Positions 1 to 9,121 of a stretch of DNA of 64,000 bases are shown piece by piece. Position 1 is the first letter of the stretch; each line of letters begins with the position of its first letter. A program made the translations under genes and the position numbers. The stretch spans positions 124,001 through 188,000 of the forward strand of contig JAWKVW010000003.1 in the NCBI GenBank assembly GCA_041397845.1, given 5' to 3'. The notes under the pieces were generated by a model that was not told the DNA's origin, did no database searches, and saw only the letters and a program-made list of their open reading frames with translations. The DNA comes from JAKPQE01 sp041397845. GTDB lineage: Bacteria; Pseudomonadota; Alphaproteobacteria; Rhizobiales; JAKPQE01.

Positions 1-528
1 GGCGGCCTGCTCGCGCTCGATCGCGGCAACGATGAGGCTCGCGGCCTCGTCGTGGTCGCCCCAGCGGACGACGCGCACCCACTTGCCGGACTCAAGGTCC
101 TTGTAGTGGGTGAAGAAGTGCTCGATCTGGCGGATCAACTGCTGCGGCAGGTCGCTGTAGTTCTCGACGCTCTCGTACATGCCGGTGAGCTTGCGGGTCG
201 GGATCGCGACGACCTTCTCGTCATGACCGGACTCGTCTTCCATGATCAGCACGCCGATCGGCCGGCAGGCAATGATGCAGCCCGGGATGAGGGCGCGCCG
301 GTTGGCGACGAGGACGTCGATGGGGTCGCCGTCATCGGACAGGGTGTGCGGGATGAAGCCGTAATTGCCCGGATAATGCATCGCCGTATAGAGAAAACGG
401 TCGACGTACATCGCACCGGCCGCCTTATCCATCTCGTACTTGATCGGTTCGCCGCCGATCGGAACTTCGATGACGACGTTGACGTCGTGGGGCGGGTTTT
501 TGCCGATCGGTACGGCGTCTAGGCGCAT
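1..528 (-). CDS. ppa: Inorganic pyrophosphatase, C-terminus cut by window edge
   Basis: Soluble family I inorganic pyrophosphatase, which hydrolyses PPi to phosphate in the cytoplasm and pulls biosynthetic reactions forward. Reading leftward from the ATG at 526-528, 176 codons are visible without a stop, close to the usual 175-178 residues, so only the last few residues or the stop are missing. The family signature DGDPIDV (about residues 68-74) with its metal-binding aspartates is present, as are the YEMDK and MHYPGNYGF segments near the N-terminus. A purine-rich AGGAGAT ribosome site precedes the ATG by about five bases and fixes the start. It heads a run of core genes on the minus strand. 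Identification is secure. Confidence 0.95.
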   Translation of the reverse strand, partial: MRLDAVPIGKNPPHDVNVVIEVPIGGEPIKYEMDKAAGAMYVDRFLYTAMHYPGNYGFIPHTLSDDGDPIDVLVANRRALIPGCIIACRPIGVLIMEDESGHDEKVVAIPTRKLTGMYESVENYSDLPQQLIRQIEHFFTHYKDLESGKWVRVVRWGDHDEAASLIVAAIEREQAA

Positions 529-621
529 AATTGATCTCCTACGGGGGGCTGGGGTTGTCGACTATGTCGGTGTTTCGCGGGTGCAGCAAGTGCAACCTTC
601 GGCGGGATCCGCAATCGCCAG

Positions 622-1104
622 TCATTCGCGATGATAGGGGTGGCCGGCGAGAATGGTCACGGCCCGATAGAGCTGCTCGACCAGCATAAGACGCACGAAC
701 TGATGGGGAAAGGTCATCGGGCCGAAGGACAGGACAAGGTCGGCGCGGTCGCGCAGGCTTTCGTCATGGCCGTCGGCGCCGCCGATGAGAAAGGCCGTGT
801 CGGCGATGCCGTCGTCGCGGAAGCGCTCGAGGACGCCGGCGAAGGTCGCGCTCGAGACGGCCTTGCCGCGCTCGTCGAGGGCGATGAGGCGGCCGGCGCC
901 TTCGGCGGCGCCGAGCAGCATGTCGGTCTCGGCCTTGCGGCGGTCCTCCATGCGGTCGGCGCGGGCCTCGGCGAATTCGCGGATCGCGACCGGACCCAGC
1001 GCCACGGCTCGGCCGGCCTTGTCGATGCGATCGACATAGCGTTCGACGAGCTGGCGCTCGGGGCCGGCCTTGAGGCGTCCGACGGCTGCGATGGTCAAGC
1101 GCAT
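622..1104 (-). CDS. rlmH: 23S rRNA pseudouridine-1915 N3-methyltransferase
   Basis: RlmH (SPOUT superfamily) methylates N3 of pseudouridine 1915 in helix 69 of 23S rRNA on the assembled ribosome, using S-adenosylmethionine. The 160-residue protein matches the usual 155-160. The glycine-rich SAM loop FLIGGADGH (about residues 105-113) and the C-terminal PHQFVRLML and EQLYRA segments, which build the trefoil-knot SAM site, are intact, ending in the typical AGHPYHRE. It lies directly downstream of rsfS on the same strand with a 67-bp gap, the common alphaproteobacterial order rsfS-rlmH. Confidence 0.95.
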   Translation of the reverse strand: MRLTIAAVGRLKAGPERQLVERYVDRIDKAGRAVALGPVAIREFAEARADRMEDRRKAETDMLLGAAEGAGRLIALDERGKAVSSATFAGVLERFRDDGIADTAFLIGGADGHDESLRDRADLVLSFGPMTFPHQFVRLMLVEQLYRAVTILAGHPYHRE

Positions 1105-1171
1105 CGGCGCCGTTCCGTTCCTTGTCTTGTCAGGGCCTTGCAGGGTCTTGCCGGGCGGTCAGCGACCGGCG

Positions 1172-1576
1172 TCAGGCATGCCCGACATCGGCCGGCCGGT
1201 CGGCGGACCACATCTTCTCGATGTTGTAGAAGCTGCGGACCTCGGGCCGGAAGAGATGGACGATGATGTCGCCGGCGTCGACGAGCACCCAGTCGCAATG
1301 CGGCAGGCCCTCGACGCGGGCATTGCCGAAGCCGGCGTCCTTCAGGGCGGTCAGCAGGTGATCGGCAACGGCACCGACGTGCCGGTGCGAGCGGCCGGAG
1401 GCCACCACCATGTAATCGCCGATCGTCGTCTTGCCGTTGAGGTCAATGGTGACGATGTCCTCGGCTTTCGAGCCGTCAAGGCTTTCAAGGACAGTCGCAA
1501 GGGCTTCGGCCGGGTCGTTCTTTTCGGCTGCGGCCAGCGGGGCACGGGGAAGCGAGCCCTCGGTCTCAATCGTCAT
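1172..1576 (-). CDS. rsfS: Ribosome silencing factor RsfS
   Basis: RsfS (Iojap/RsfS family) binds ribosomal protein L14 on the 50S subunit and blocks subunit joining when nutrients are short. The 134-residue protein carries the family core: the DIVTIDLNGK strand, the DYMVVASGRS segment and the C-terminal DWVLVDAGDIIVHLF, followed by a RSFYNIEKMW tail, which are hallmark motifs. The N-terminal ~20 residues are not conserved. It lies between nadD and rlmH on the same strand, as in most alphaproteobacteria, and is probably cotranscribed with them. Confidence 0.94.
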   Translation of the reverse strand: MTIETEGSLPRAPLAAAEKNDPAEALATVLESLDGSKAEDIVTIDLNGKTTIGDYMVVASGRSHRHVGAVADHLLTALKDAGFGNARVEGLPHCDWVLVDAGDIIVHLFRPEVRSFYNIEKMWSADRPADVGHA

Positions 1577-1705
1577 CGTCAGGGGAGTTTCCTCTCGCCA
1601 TCTTGAATTTCCCGATAGCCGGACCCTCCGGCACGGGATGTCGGCGGCGCCGACGGCCTAAAATAAGGGGTTCCGGGTGAAAGTTTCAAGAACGCCCTTG
1701 GCGGA

Positions 1706-2329
1706 TTACTTCGCCGATGCTGCGGCGGCGCGCAACTGTGTTGACGAAAGATCGACGCGCGGGCCGGTGAGAAAGGTCCAGGCGGGCGGCTTGAGGCGCG
1801 GCAGCCGGGCGGCCTCGCGCTCGTCGAGACGGTAGCGGGCGAGAGTCGTCGGGGCCGGTGCGGCAAGGGCGGAGAGGCCGGGTCCGGGGCGGTCGACGAC
1901 GATGAGCGGCACCATCGCGGCGATGTCGCGCCAGCGGCGCCAGCGGTGCAGCGAGGCAAGATTGTCGGCACCGATGAGGAAGACGAAGTCGACGCCGGCA
2001 AAGGCGCCCGTCAGGTAGTGCAGGGTGTCGACGGTGTAGGCGCTGCCGCGGCTTGCCTCGAAGGCGGTGACGTCGATGCGGGGATGGTCGGCAAGCTTGC
2101 GGGCGGCGGCGATGCGATCGTCGAGCGGCGCCAGAACGGTCTTGTCCTTCAGCGGGTTGCCGGGCGTGACGAGCCACCAGACGCGGTCGAGGCCGGCCCG
2201 TTTCATGGCGGTCAGCGACAGGTGGCGATGGCCGGCATGGGGCGGGTTGAAGGAGCCGCCGAGCAGCCCGACGCGCATGCCGGGCCAGACCGGCGGCACG
2301 CGCATCGGGTTGTTCCGGCTTCCGGTCAC
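1706..2329 (-). CDS. nadD: Nicotinate-nucleotide adenylyltransferase
   Basis: NadD transfers AMP from ATP to nicotinate mononucleotide, making deamido-NAD in NAD biosynthesis. The 207-residue protein has the nucleotidyltransferase signature GGSFNPPHAGH near residues 24-34, where the two histidines form the HxGH catalytic motif, and the C-terminal ISSTxxR-type motif is represented by DLSSTQLRA near residue 195. Its start codon overlaps the stop of proA by four bases (ATGA), indicating translational coupling in a proB-proA-nadD run. An internal Met at residue 18 (MRVGLLGG) is an alternative start, but the overlap favours the longer form. Confidence 0.94.
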   Translation of the reverse strand: MTGSRNNPMRVPPVWPGMRVGLLGGSFNPPHAGHRHLSLTAMKRAGLDRVWWLVTPGNPLKDKTVLAPLDDRIAAARKLADHPRIDVTAFEASRGSAYTVDTLHYLTGAFAGVDFVFLIGADNLASLHRWRRWRDIAAMVPLIVVDRPGPGLSALAAPAPTTLARYRLDEREAARLPRLKPPAWTFLTGPRVDLSSTQLRAAAASAK

Positions 2330-3615
2330 GGCCGGGTCTGGCCGGTGCCGCGAACGCGGTACTTGAAGCTCGTCAACTGCTCGACGCCGACCGGGCCGCG
2401 GGCATGCATGCGGCCGGTGGCGATGCCGATTTCAGCGCCCATGCCGAACTCGCCGCCATCGGCAAACTGGGTCGAGGCATTGTGCAGGACGATGGCGCTG
2501 TCGACCTCGGCAAGGAAGCGGGCGGCGGCGGCATCGTCGTCGGTGACGATCGCGTCGGTGTGGTGCGAGCCGTAAGTCTCGATGTGGTCGATCGCGGCGT
2601 CGAGGCCGTCGACGACCTTCACCGAGAGGATCGGCGCGAGATATTCGGTCGTCCAGTCTTCCTCGGTCGCGGGCACGGCGGCGGGGAAGGCGGCGCAGGT
2701 GTCGGCATCGCCACGGATCTCGCAGCCGGCGGCGGCGAGCGCCTCGACGATCGGCACGAGGTGGGTGGCGGCGACGGCGCGGTCGACGAGCAGCGTCTCG
2801 GTCGCGCCGCAGATGCCGGTGCGGCGCATCTTGCCGTTGACGGCGATGTCGCGTGCCATGTCGAGGTTGGCGGCGGCATCGACGTAGATGTGGCAGATGC
2901 CCTCGAGGTGGGCAAAGACCGGCACCCGGGCCTCGGTCTGGACGCGGGCGACGAGGCTCTTGCCGCCGCGCGGGACGATGACGTCGATATTGCCGCCGAG
3001 GCCGGCGAGCATCTCGCCAACGGCGGCGCGGTCGCGGGTCGGCACCATCTGGATGGCATCCATCGGCAGGCCGGCCTCGTTGAGGCCGCGGGCGAGGCAG
3101 GCATGGATCGCGCCGGAGGAGCGGAAGCTGTCGGACCCACCGCGCAGGATGACGGCATTGCCGGCCTTCAGGCTGAGGGCGCCGGCGTCGGCGGTGACGT
3201 TCGGGCGGCTTTCGTAAATGATGCCGATGACGCCGAGAGGCGTGCGGACGCGGTCGATGTGCAGGCCGTTCGGCCGGTCCCAGCCGGTGATCACGGTGCC
3301 GACGGGGTCCTCGAGGGCGGCGATCTCCTCAATGCCGGCGGCCATCGCATTGATGCGCTCGGGCGTCAGCTTCAGGCGGTCGACGAAAGCGGCGGCCATG
3401 CCGGAGCGGTTGGCATCGGCGACGTCGAGGGCATTGGCGCCAAGGATCGAGGCGGCCGAGCAGCGGATGTTGCGAGCCATGGCAAGGAGGGCGCGGTTCT
3501 TCTGCTCGCTCGGGGCATTGGCGAGGGCGCGGGCGGCGGCGCGGGCACGGGCGCCAATCTCCAGCATCTCGGCAGCAACGCCATTGTCCCCGGCGATCAT
3601 CGTCTCGGCGGTCAT
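2326..3615 (-). CDS. proA: Gamma-glutamyl phosphate reductase
   Basis: ProA reduces gamma-glutamyl phosphate to glutamate-5-semialdehyde with NADPH, the second step of proline synthesis. The 429-residue protein has the aldehyde-dehydrogenase-like fold throughout: the SLKAGNAVILRGG cofactor segment (about 150-162), the RTGICGATETLL region containing the catalytic cysteine (about 265-276), and a typical C-terminal MGAEIGIAT and GPVGVEQLTSFKY. Start and stop overlap proB (upstream) and nadD (downstream) by four bases each, so the three genes are probably translated together. Confidence 0.96.
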   Translation of the reverse strand: MTAETMIAGDNGVAAEMLEIGARARAAARALANAPSEQKNRALLAMARNIRCSAASILGANALDVADANRSGMAAAFVDRLKLTPERINAMAAGIEEIAALEDPVGTVITGWDRPNGLHIDRVRTPLGVIGIIYESRPNVTADAGALSLKAGNAVILRGGSDSFRSSGAIHACLARGLNEAGLPMDAIQMVPTRDRAAVGEMLAGLGGNIDVIVPRGGKSLVARVQTEARVPVFAHLEGICHIYVDAAANLDMARDIAVNGKMRRTGICGATETLLVDRAVAATHLVPIVEALAAAGCEIRGDADTCAAFPAAVPATEEDWTTEYLAPILSVKVVDGLDAAIDHIETYGSHHTDAIVTDDDAAAARFLAEVDSAIVLHNASTQFADGGEFGMGAEIGIATGRMHARGPVGVEQLTSFKYRVRGTGQTRP

Positions 3616-4748
3616 TTCGCCTCTCCTTCACTGTCACGCAACGCCATGTCGTCGCGGTGGATCATTTCGGCGCGGCCGGAATATCCAAGAATGGTCTCGA
3701 TTTCGCGGCTGTTGCAGCCGGCGATGCGGGCGGCGTCGTCGCGGTCGTATTCGATGAGGCCGCGACCGATCTCGAGGCCGTCGGCATCATAGATAGCGAC
3801 AGCATCGCCGCGGGCAAAGGTGCCGTCCACCCGTTTCACACCGGCCGGCAGCAGGCTCTTGCCGGCGCGCAGCGCCTTGACGGCGCCGGCGTCGAGATGG
3901 AGTGCGCCGCGCGGCTCGAGCGTGCCGGAGATCCACTTCTTGCGGGCGGTGACCGGCGAGGCGGGCGCCGGGAACCAGGTGGCGCGGCCGCCGCCGGAAA
4001 TGGTGGCAAGCGGGTGCAGCGTCTTGCCCGAGGCAATGACCATGGTGGTGCCGGCGCCGGCGGCGATCTTGCCGGCCTCGATCTTGGTCTTCATGCCGCC
4101 GCGCGAGAGCTCGGAACCGGCGGCGCCGGCCATCGCCTCGATCTCCTTGGTGATGCGCGGCACGACCGGGATCAGTTCGGCGTCGGGATTGTCGGCCGGC
4201 GGGGCGGTGTAGAGGCCATCGATGTCGGAGAGCAGCACCAGGCAGTCGGCGCTCATCATGGAGGCGACGCGGGCGGCGAGGCGATCGTTGTCGCCATAGC
4301 GGATCTCGGCGGTGGCGACGGTGTCGTTTTCGTTGACGACCGGCACGGCGCCGAGCTTCAGCAGCGTGCCGATGGTGGCGCGGGCGTTGAGGTAGCGGCG
4401 GCGCTCCTCGGTGTCGGCGGGGGTCAGCAGGATCTGGCCGGCATTGATGCCGCGCGCCTTCAGGGCCTCGGCATAGGCGCGGGCAAGGGCGATCTGGCCG
4501 GTGGCAGCGGAGGCCTGCGCTTCCTCGAGGCGCAGCGGGCCGCGCGGCAGGCCGAGGACCGAGCGGCCGAGGGCGATGGCGCCAGAGGAGACGAGCACGA
4601 CCTCGATGCCGTGTTCGCGCAGGTCGGCGACATCATCGGCAAGGCTTTCCAGCCAGGTCCGCTTCAGGGCGCCCTTCTTCTGGTCGACCAGCAGCGAGGA
4701 GCCGATCTTGATGACGATGCGGGGGTAGGCGTCGAGCTTTTTCTTCAT
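3612..4748 (-). CDS. proB: Glutamate 5-kinase with PUA domain
   Basis: ProB phosphorylates glutamate to gamma-glutamyl phosphate, the committed and proline-inhibited step of proline synthesis. The 378-residue protein has an amino-acid kinase domain (about 1-265): the IVIKIGSSLL phosphate-binding start, VSSGAIALG, and VVNENDTVATAEI-FGDND-type (here YGDND) motifs. This is followed by a C-terminal PUA domain (about 285-375), as expected for the full-length form. It is the first gene of the proB-proA-nadD coupled run; obgE lies about 80 bp upstream on the same strand. Confidence 0.96.
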   Translation of the reverse strand: MKKKLDAYPRIVIKIGSSLLVDQKKGALKRTWLESLADDVADLREHGIEVVLVSSGAIALGRSVLGLPRGPLRLEEAQASAATGQIALARAYAEALKARGINAGQILLTPADTEERRRYLNARATIGTLLKLGAVPVVNENDTVATAEIRYGDNDRLAARVASMMSADCLVLLSDIDGLYTAPPADNPDAELIPVVPRITKEIEAMAGAAGSELSRGGMKTKIEAGKIAAGAGTTMVIASGKTLHPLATISGGGRATWFPAPASPVTARKKWISGTLEPRGALHLDAGAVKALRAGKSLLPAGVKRVDGTFARGDAVAIYDADGLEIGRGLIEYDRDDAARIAGCNSREIETILGYSGRAEMIHRDDMALRDSEGEAK

Positions 4749-4826
4749 TGGCGGCCGTGCCGGTATCTCGATTGGGGTGTCGCCCTGGTGTCCGGTGTCT
4801 GGTCTGGCGACGGGAATGGCGGCGGT

Positions 4827-5873
4827 TTACATGCCCGGCTGCCATGGTCGGCGCTCGGCCGGATGCACGTCCTCGTCCTCGGCGGTGCGGTCGTCGATCT
4901 TCTTGACGAGAGCACCAAGCGCGGCCCGGACGCCTTCGCCGGTGGCGGCGGACAGGGCGATGGGGTTCCTGCGCGCCGCCTTTTTCAGGGCCGCGAGCTT
5001 TTCGGCGCGGGTTTCCTCGTCGAGCAGGTCGATCTTCGACAGGGCGACGATTTCCGGCTTCTTCGCCAGATCGGCGCCATAGGCCTTCAGCTCCTTGCGG
5101 ACAACCTTGTAGGCCCTGGCGACGTCCTCTTCCGAGCCATCGACGAGATGCAGCAGCACGCGGCAACGCTCGACATGGCCAAGGAAACGGTCGCCGATGC
5201 CGATGCCTTCATGCGCGCCCTCGATGAGGCCGGGAATGTCGGCCAGGACGAGCTCGCGGTCATCGAGGCCGACGACGCCGAGATTGGGATGGAGCGTGGT
5301 GAAGGGGTAGTCGGCGATCTTGGGCTTTGCCGCCGAGACGGCGGCAAGGAAGGTCGATTTGCCGGCGTTCGGCAGGCCGACGAGGCCGGCATCGGCAATC
5401 AGCTTCAGGCGCAGCCAGATCCAGCGTTCCTCGCCGACCTCGCCGGGATTGGCCCGGCGCGGCGCCTGATTGGTCGAGGACTTGAAATGGCTGTTGCCGA
5501 AGCCGCCATTGCCGCCGCTCGCCAGCACGATCTTCTGGCCGACCTCGGTCAGGTCGGCGACCAGTTCCTCGCCGTCCTCGTCAAGGATCTGCGTGCCGAC
5601 AGGCACCTTCAGCACGATGTCGGCGCCCTTGGCGCCATGGCGGTTCTTGCCCATGCCATGGCCGCCGGTCCGGGCCTTGAAATGCTGCTGGTAGCGGTAG
5701 TCGATCAGCGTGTTGAGGCCGTCGACGCATTCGACCACGACGTCGCCGCCGCGTCCGCCGTCGCCGCCGTCGGGACCGCCGAACTCGATGAACTTCTCAC
5801 GGCGAAAGGAGACGCAACCGGCGCCGCCATTGCCCGAGCGGATGTAAACTTTGGCCTGATCAAGGAACTTCAT
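4827..5873 (-). CDS. obgE: GTPase ObgE/CgtA
   Basis: Essential Obg-family GTPase associated with the 50S subunit, involved in ribosome assembly and stress control. The 348-residue protein has the glycine-rich Obg fold (about 1-158, with many GG repeats such as SGNGGAGC and GGDGGRGG). The G domain follows, with G1 GLPNAGKST (about 167-175), G3 DIPGLIEGAHEG and G4 SKID all intact. The variable acidic C-terminal tail is short, ending RRPWQPGM. Upstream (5874-5974) is a short spacer with nothing else recognisable. Confidence 0.96.
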   Translation of the reverse strand: MKFLDQAKVYIRSGNGGAGCVSFRREKFIEFGGPDGGDGGRGGDVVVECVDGLNTLIDYRYQQHFKARTGGHGMGKNRHGAKGADIVLKVPVGTQILDEDGEELVADLTEVGQKIVLASGGNGGFGNSHFKSSTNQAPRRANPGEVGEERWIWLRLKLIADAGLVGLPNAGKSTFLAAVSAAKPKIADYPFTTLHPNLGVVGLDDRELVLADIPGLIEGAHEGIGIGDRFLGHVERCRVLLHLVDGSEEDVARAYKVVRKELKAYGADLAKKPEIVALSKIDLLDEETRAEKLAALKKAARRNPIALSAATGEGVRAALGALVKKIDDRTAEDEDVHPAERRPWQPGM

Positions 5874-5974
5874 GGCCGCTTCAATATCGCGGCGGCCGGA
5901 AATTTGGAAGTGCCGGCTGCGATGGCGTCAGGTCCGGCCGTGGAATTGCGCCCGCAGCGTGTCAGATCTGCCGT

Positions 5975-6199
5975 CTAGGCCGCGGCGTGCCAGCGATAGA
6001 TCTCGAGGCTATCGGTGCTGCACTTGGTGCAGCCGGTGCATTTCGTCTGGCTGTCCTCGCGGACGACGCGGCCCTTGGCGATGAGCAGGCCGAGCATGCC
6101 GCGAAGGGCATCGGGCGAGGCACCAAAGCGGGCGATGAGGTCGGCCATCGAGGCGCGGCCGCGCTCGGCGAGATAGGTGTTCAGGTCGCGAACCAGCAT
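5975..6199 (-). CDS. feoC: FeoC-like iron-sulfur winged-helix protein
   Basis: Small (74 residues) FeoC-type protein encoded directly after feoB. The N-terminal half (about 1-50) reads as a winged-helix fold (LNTYLAERGRASMADLIARF). The C-terminal half carries a CxxCxxC cysteine cluster (CTGCTKC) of the kind that binds an iron-sulfur cluster in FeoC proteins. In characterised enterobacteria FeoC stabilises FeoB and may sense iron or oxygen; the role here is inferred from position and motif. The ATG at 6197-6199 lies five bases beyond the feoB stop. It is too short to be certain from sequence alone, but the context is strong. Confidence 0.85.
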   Translation of the reverse strand: MLVRDLNTYLAERGRASMADLIARFGASPDALRGMLGLLIAKGRVVREDSQTKCTGCTKCSTDSLEIYRWHAAA

Positions 6200-6204
6200 C
6201 GGGT

Positions 6205-8598
6205 CTACTCCGCCGGCTGAATGGTCGGGTGCGAGCCACGGCCGCCGAGGCGGCGCATGATGGCGACGGCGACCGCGACCGCTGCCACCATGCCGCCGAC
6301 CCAGGCCATGGAGCTGGCCGGATGGGCGGAGAAGGTGGCGAGCTGATAGAAGAGGGTGGAACCGAAATAGGCAAAGCCCGTGGTCCAGAGGGCGGCGAAG
6401 GTCGCCCAGCGATTGCCGATCTCGCCGGCGATGGCGCCAAGCGCCGCGGCGCACGGGAAGTAGAGCAGCACGAACAGCAGATAGGCGAAGGCGCCGGCGC
6501 CGCCGTCAAAGCGCTTCTGCATGGCGCCAAAGGTCGAGGAGGAGACGTCCTGGGCGCTGGCGGCGGCTTCGATGTCGCCATTCGAGCGGACAATGCCCAT
6601 GCCGAGCGGGTCGGTGAAGAAGTCGCCGACGCCGGCGAAATTGGCCGGGATGGTGGCGAAAGCATCTGCAATGCCGCCGAGGAGGCTGAACGGCGGTTTC
6701 TCGACCGGGGTGGCGGTCGTTGCCTCGACCGCGTCGATGCCGCTGTAGAGTGCATCGAGGGTGCCGACCACGGCCTCCTTGGCAAAGACGCCGGTGAAGA
6801 TGCCGACGGCGGCGGGCCAGTTGTCCTCGGTGAGGCCGATCGGGCGGAAGGCCGGCACGATGGCGCGGCCGATCTCGGAGAGCACGGACTGCTCGCTGTC
6901 CTCGTTGCCGAACGATCCGTCGGTGCCGATCGAGTTCAGCACGGAAAGGCACATGACGACGACGACAATGATCTTGCCGGCGCCGAAGACGAAGCCCTTG
7001 AGGCGAATCCAGGCCTGAATCAGCGCGTCGCGCGGGCGCGGCAGGCGATAGGGCGGCAGTTCCATGATGAACGGCGTCGTTTCGCCCTTCAGCAGCGTGT
7101 GACGCAGCAGGAAGCCGGTGGCGACGGCGGCGAGGATGCCGATGAGGTAGAGGGCGAAGACGACGTTCTGGCCGCCGGTCGGGAAGAAGGCGGCCGCGAA
7201 CAGGGCATAGACGGTCAGGCGGGCGCCGCAGGACATGAACGGCGTCATCAGCACCGACATGATCCGGTCGCGCTCCTTGTCGAGGGTGCGCGAGGCCATG
7301 ATGCCGGGGACGTTGCAGCCGAAGCCGACGATCAGCGGCACGAAAGCCTTGCCGGGCAGGCCGACGGTGCGCATCAGGCGATCCATCAGGAAGGCGGCGC
7401 GCGCCATGTAGCCGGAGTTTTCCAGGAAGGCCATGAACAGGTAGAGGAAGCCGATGATCGGCACGAAGGTGGCAACGGTCTGGATGCCGCCGCCGACGCC
7501 GTTGCCGAGAATGACGCCGAGCCAGTTCGGCAGGCCGAGGGCGGCGATGACCGCCCTGGTTCCGTCGACCAGCACGGTGCCGGCGAGACCATCGAAGAAA
7601 TCGACGAAGGCACCACCGAAATTGATGGTGAAGGTGAACATCAGATAGATGATCGCCAGGAAGATCAGTGGGCCGGCAAAGCGGTTCAGCACGACCCGGT
7701 CGACGGCGTCAGACGCGGAGCGCTCGATCTGGCCGGCGCGGCTGGTGGAGGCCTGCGAGATGTGGTTGGCGAAGGAGAAGCGGCCGTCGGCGACGAGAAT
7801 GTCGGCGTCCTCGCCAAGCTCGGCCTCGACCTCGGCAATACGGGCGCGGCGGGCGTCGCGGCGGGCCGGGTCGGCGATCGCCTCGGCAAGATCGTCGCCC
7901 TCGATGAGGCGGATGGCGAGCCAGCGCGGATCGACACCGGCCTTCTTGGCACAGTCGCGTTCCTCGATGGCGAAATCGGCGGCGAGGCGTTCCAGGAGCG
8001 TCGGATAGAGGATCTCGGCGCCGGGCCGGTGGGGCTTGCGGGCCATCGCGCCGATCGCCTGCTTGAGGCCGTCAATGCCTTCGTCACGGGAGGCGACGGT
8101 CTCGACGACCGGGCAGCCAAGGCGCGTGGACAGCTCCGCGATATCGACGGTGATGCCCTGGCGACGGGCCGAATCCATCATGTTGAGAGCGACAACGGTC
8201 GGCCGGCGCAGCTCGAGGAGCTGGGCGGTCAGATAGAGATTGCGCTCGAGATTGCCGGCATCGACGATGTTGACGACGACGTCGATATCGTCGGCAAGGA
8301 TGTTGTTGCGGGCGAGCTTCTCGTCGAGGGACTCTTCCTCGAGGCCCGGCACGACGCCGAGGGTGTAGACGCCGGGCAGGTCGATCACCCGGACGGTGAT
8401 GTCGCCGTCCTTGTAGCGGCCTTCCTTGCGCTCGACCGTGACGCCGGGCCAGTTGCCGACATATTGCCGGGCACCGGTCAGGGCGTTGAAAAGCGTGGTC
8501 TTGCCGCAATTGGGATTGCCGACGACGCCGATGGTGATGACGGTACCAGGGGGGAGGGCGGTGGCGTTGTCGCCGGTGTCGCAGCACGCCTTGGTCAT
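6205..8598 (-). CDS. feoB: Ferrous iron transporter FeoB
   Basis: FeoB is the GTP-dependent inner-membrane importer of Fe2+. The 797-residue protein has an N-terminal cytosolic G domain: G1 GNPNCGKTTLFN (about 27-38), G3 DLPGVYTLG and G4 NMMD. A helical GDI-like domain follows to about residue 270. The membrane part contains two Gate motifs, including GFGCNVPGIMASR and SCGARLTVY, with many hydrophobic segments to near the C-terminus. The length is normal for the full FeoB. It lies between feoA and feoC on one strand, an feoABC operon, under the Fur-like control region at about 9011-9040. Confidence 0.97.
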   Translation of the reverse strand: MTKACCDTGDNATALPPGTVITIGVVGNPNCGKTTLFNALTGARQYVGNWPGVTVERKEGRYKDGDITVRVIDLPGVYTLGVVPGLEEESLDEKLARNNILADDIDVVVNIVDAGNLERNLYLTAQLLELRRPTVVALNMMDSARRQGITVDIAELSTRLGCPVVETVASRDEGIDGLKQAIGAMARKPHRPGAEILYPTLLERLAADFAIEERDCAKKAGVDPRWLAIRLIEGDDLAEAIADPARRDARRARIAEVEAELGEDADILVADGRFSFANHISQASTSRAGQIERSASDAVDRVVLNRFAGPLIFLAIIYLMFTFTINFGGAFVDFFDGLAGTVLVDGTRAVIAALGLPNWLGVILGNGVGGGIQTVATFVPIIGFLYLFMAFLENSGYMARAAFLMDRLMRTVGLPGKAFVPLIVGFGCNVPGIMASRTLDKERDRIMSVLMTPFMSCGARLTVYALFAAAFFPTGGQNVVFALYLIGILAAVATGFLLRHTLLKGETTPFIMELPPYRLPRPRDALIQAWIRLKGFVFGAGKIIVVVVMCLSVLNSIGTDGSFGNEDSEQSVLSEIGRAIVPAFRPIGLTEDNWPAAVGIFTGVFAKEAVVGTLDALYSGIDAVEATTATPVEKPPFSLLGGIADAFATIPANFAGVGDFFTDPLGMGIVRSNGDIEAAASAQDVSSSTFGAMQKRFDGGAGAFAYLLFVLLYFPCAAALGAIAGEIGNRWATFAALWTTGFAYFGSTLFYQLATFSAHPASSMAWVGGMVAAVAVAVAIMRRLGGRGSHPTIQPAE

Positions 8599-8637
8599 CT
8601 CGGCTCCATCCCTTCGCGCTCAGGCGGTCCGTCGGTG

Positions 8638-8952
8638 TCAGGCGGCTTTCGGATTGGCCGGCGAGGTGGCCAGCGCCACCATCACCTTCTGGGACATGCC
8701 GGCGCCAAGGGCGACGCGCAGGTTATCGCGGCCGACGATCATGGCGCCGCCGGGGCGGCGCTGCATGACGCGGATCTCGGCGCCGAGCGGCAGGCCAAGG
8801 TCGGTGAGGCGACGGGACAGGCCCTTGCCGGCGCGCAGGGCGGCGATGCGAACCTTCTCGCCTTCGGCGGCGAGAGCGAGCGGGAAAAGGTGCTGATCGG
8901 CGGGCATCTGTTTCACCAGATCCGAAACATCGACGCGTACATTCATTTCCAT
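8638..8952 (-). CDS. feoA: Ferrous iron transport accessory protein FeoA
   Basis: FeoA is a small SH3-like cytosolic protein that supports FeoB-mediated Fe2+ uptake. The 104-residue product has the FeoA core from about residue 35 on: the GLSRRLTDLGLPLGAEI segment and the RPGGAMIVGRDNLRVALG segment. The first ~30 residues are less conserved; internal Met3 is an alternative start. It is separated from feoB by 39 bp and is the first gene of the operon. Confidence 0.92.
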   Translation of the reverse strand: MEMNVRVDVSDLVKQMPADQHLFPLALAAEGEKVRIAALRAGKGLSRRLTDLGLPLGAEIRVMQRRPGGAMIVGRDNLRVALGAGMSQKVMVALATSPANPKAA

Positions 8953-9010
8953 CCGATCCCCTGTTCGCGGCGGGTGGCCACCGTCACCCCCGTATTTACA
9001 TCACCGGTCC

Positions 9011-9040
9011 TTAATATGCAAGTCATTCGCAATTGCGCAA
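9011..9040 (-). promoter_or_regulatory. feo promoter with Fur-like palindrome
   Basis: Reading leftward, a TTGCGC (9035-9040) and a TATTAA (9011-9016) hexamer are 18 bp apart, a plausible sigma-70 promoter about 60 bp upstream of feoA. The spacer holds an imperfect 15-bp palindrome TGCAAGTCATTCGCA (9017-9031), which resembles alphaproteobacterial Fur-family operators. Binding there would block the polymerase when iron is plentiful. The promoter and operator are inferred from spacing and symmetry only. Confidence 0.5.
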
Positions 9041-9121
9041 TGGGATAATTGAAAATGGTTCGCAAAGTCAATGAGGCAGTTTGTCATATCTGCGCGTTCC
9101 GGGAAGGGGCACAGACATGAC

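Noticed and set aside
6229..9048. A plus-strand open frame of over 900 codons opposite feoB and feoA
   Set aside because: No recognisable protein sequence, while the minus strand encodes complete Feo proteins.
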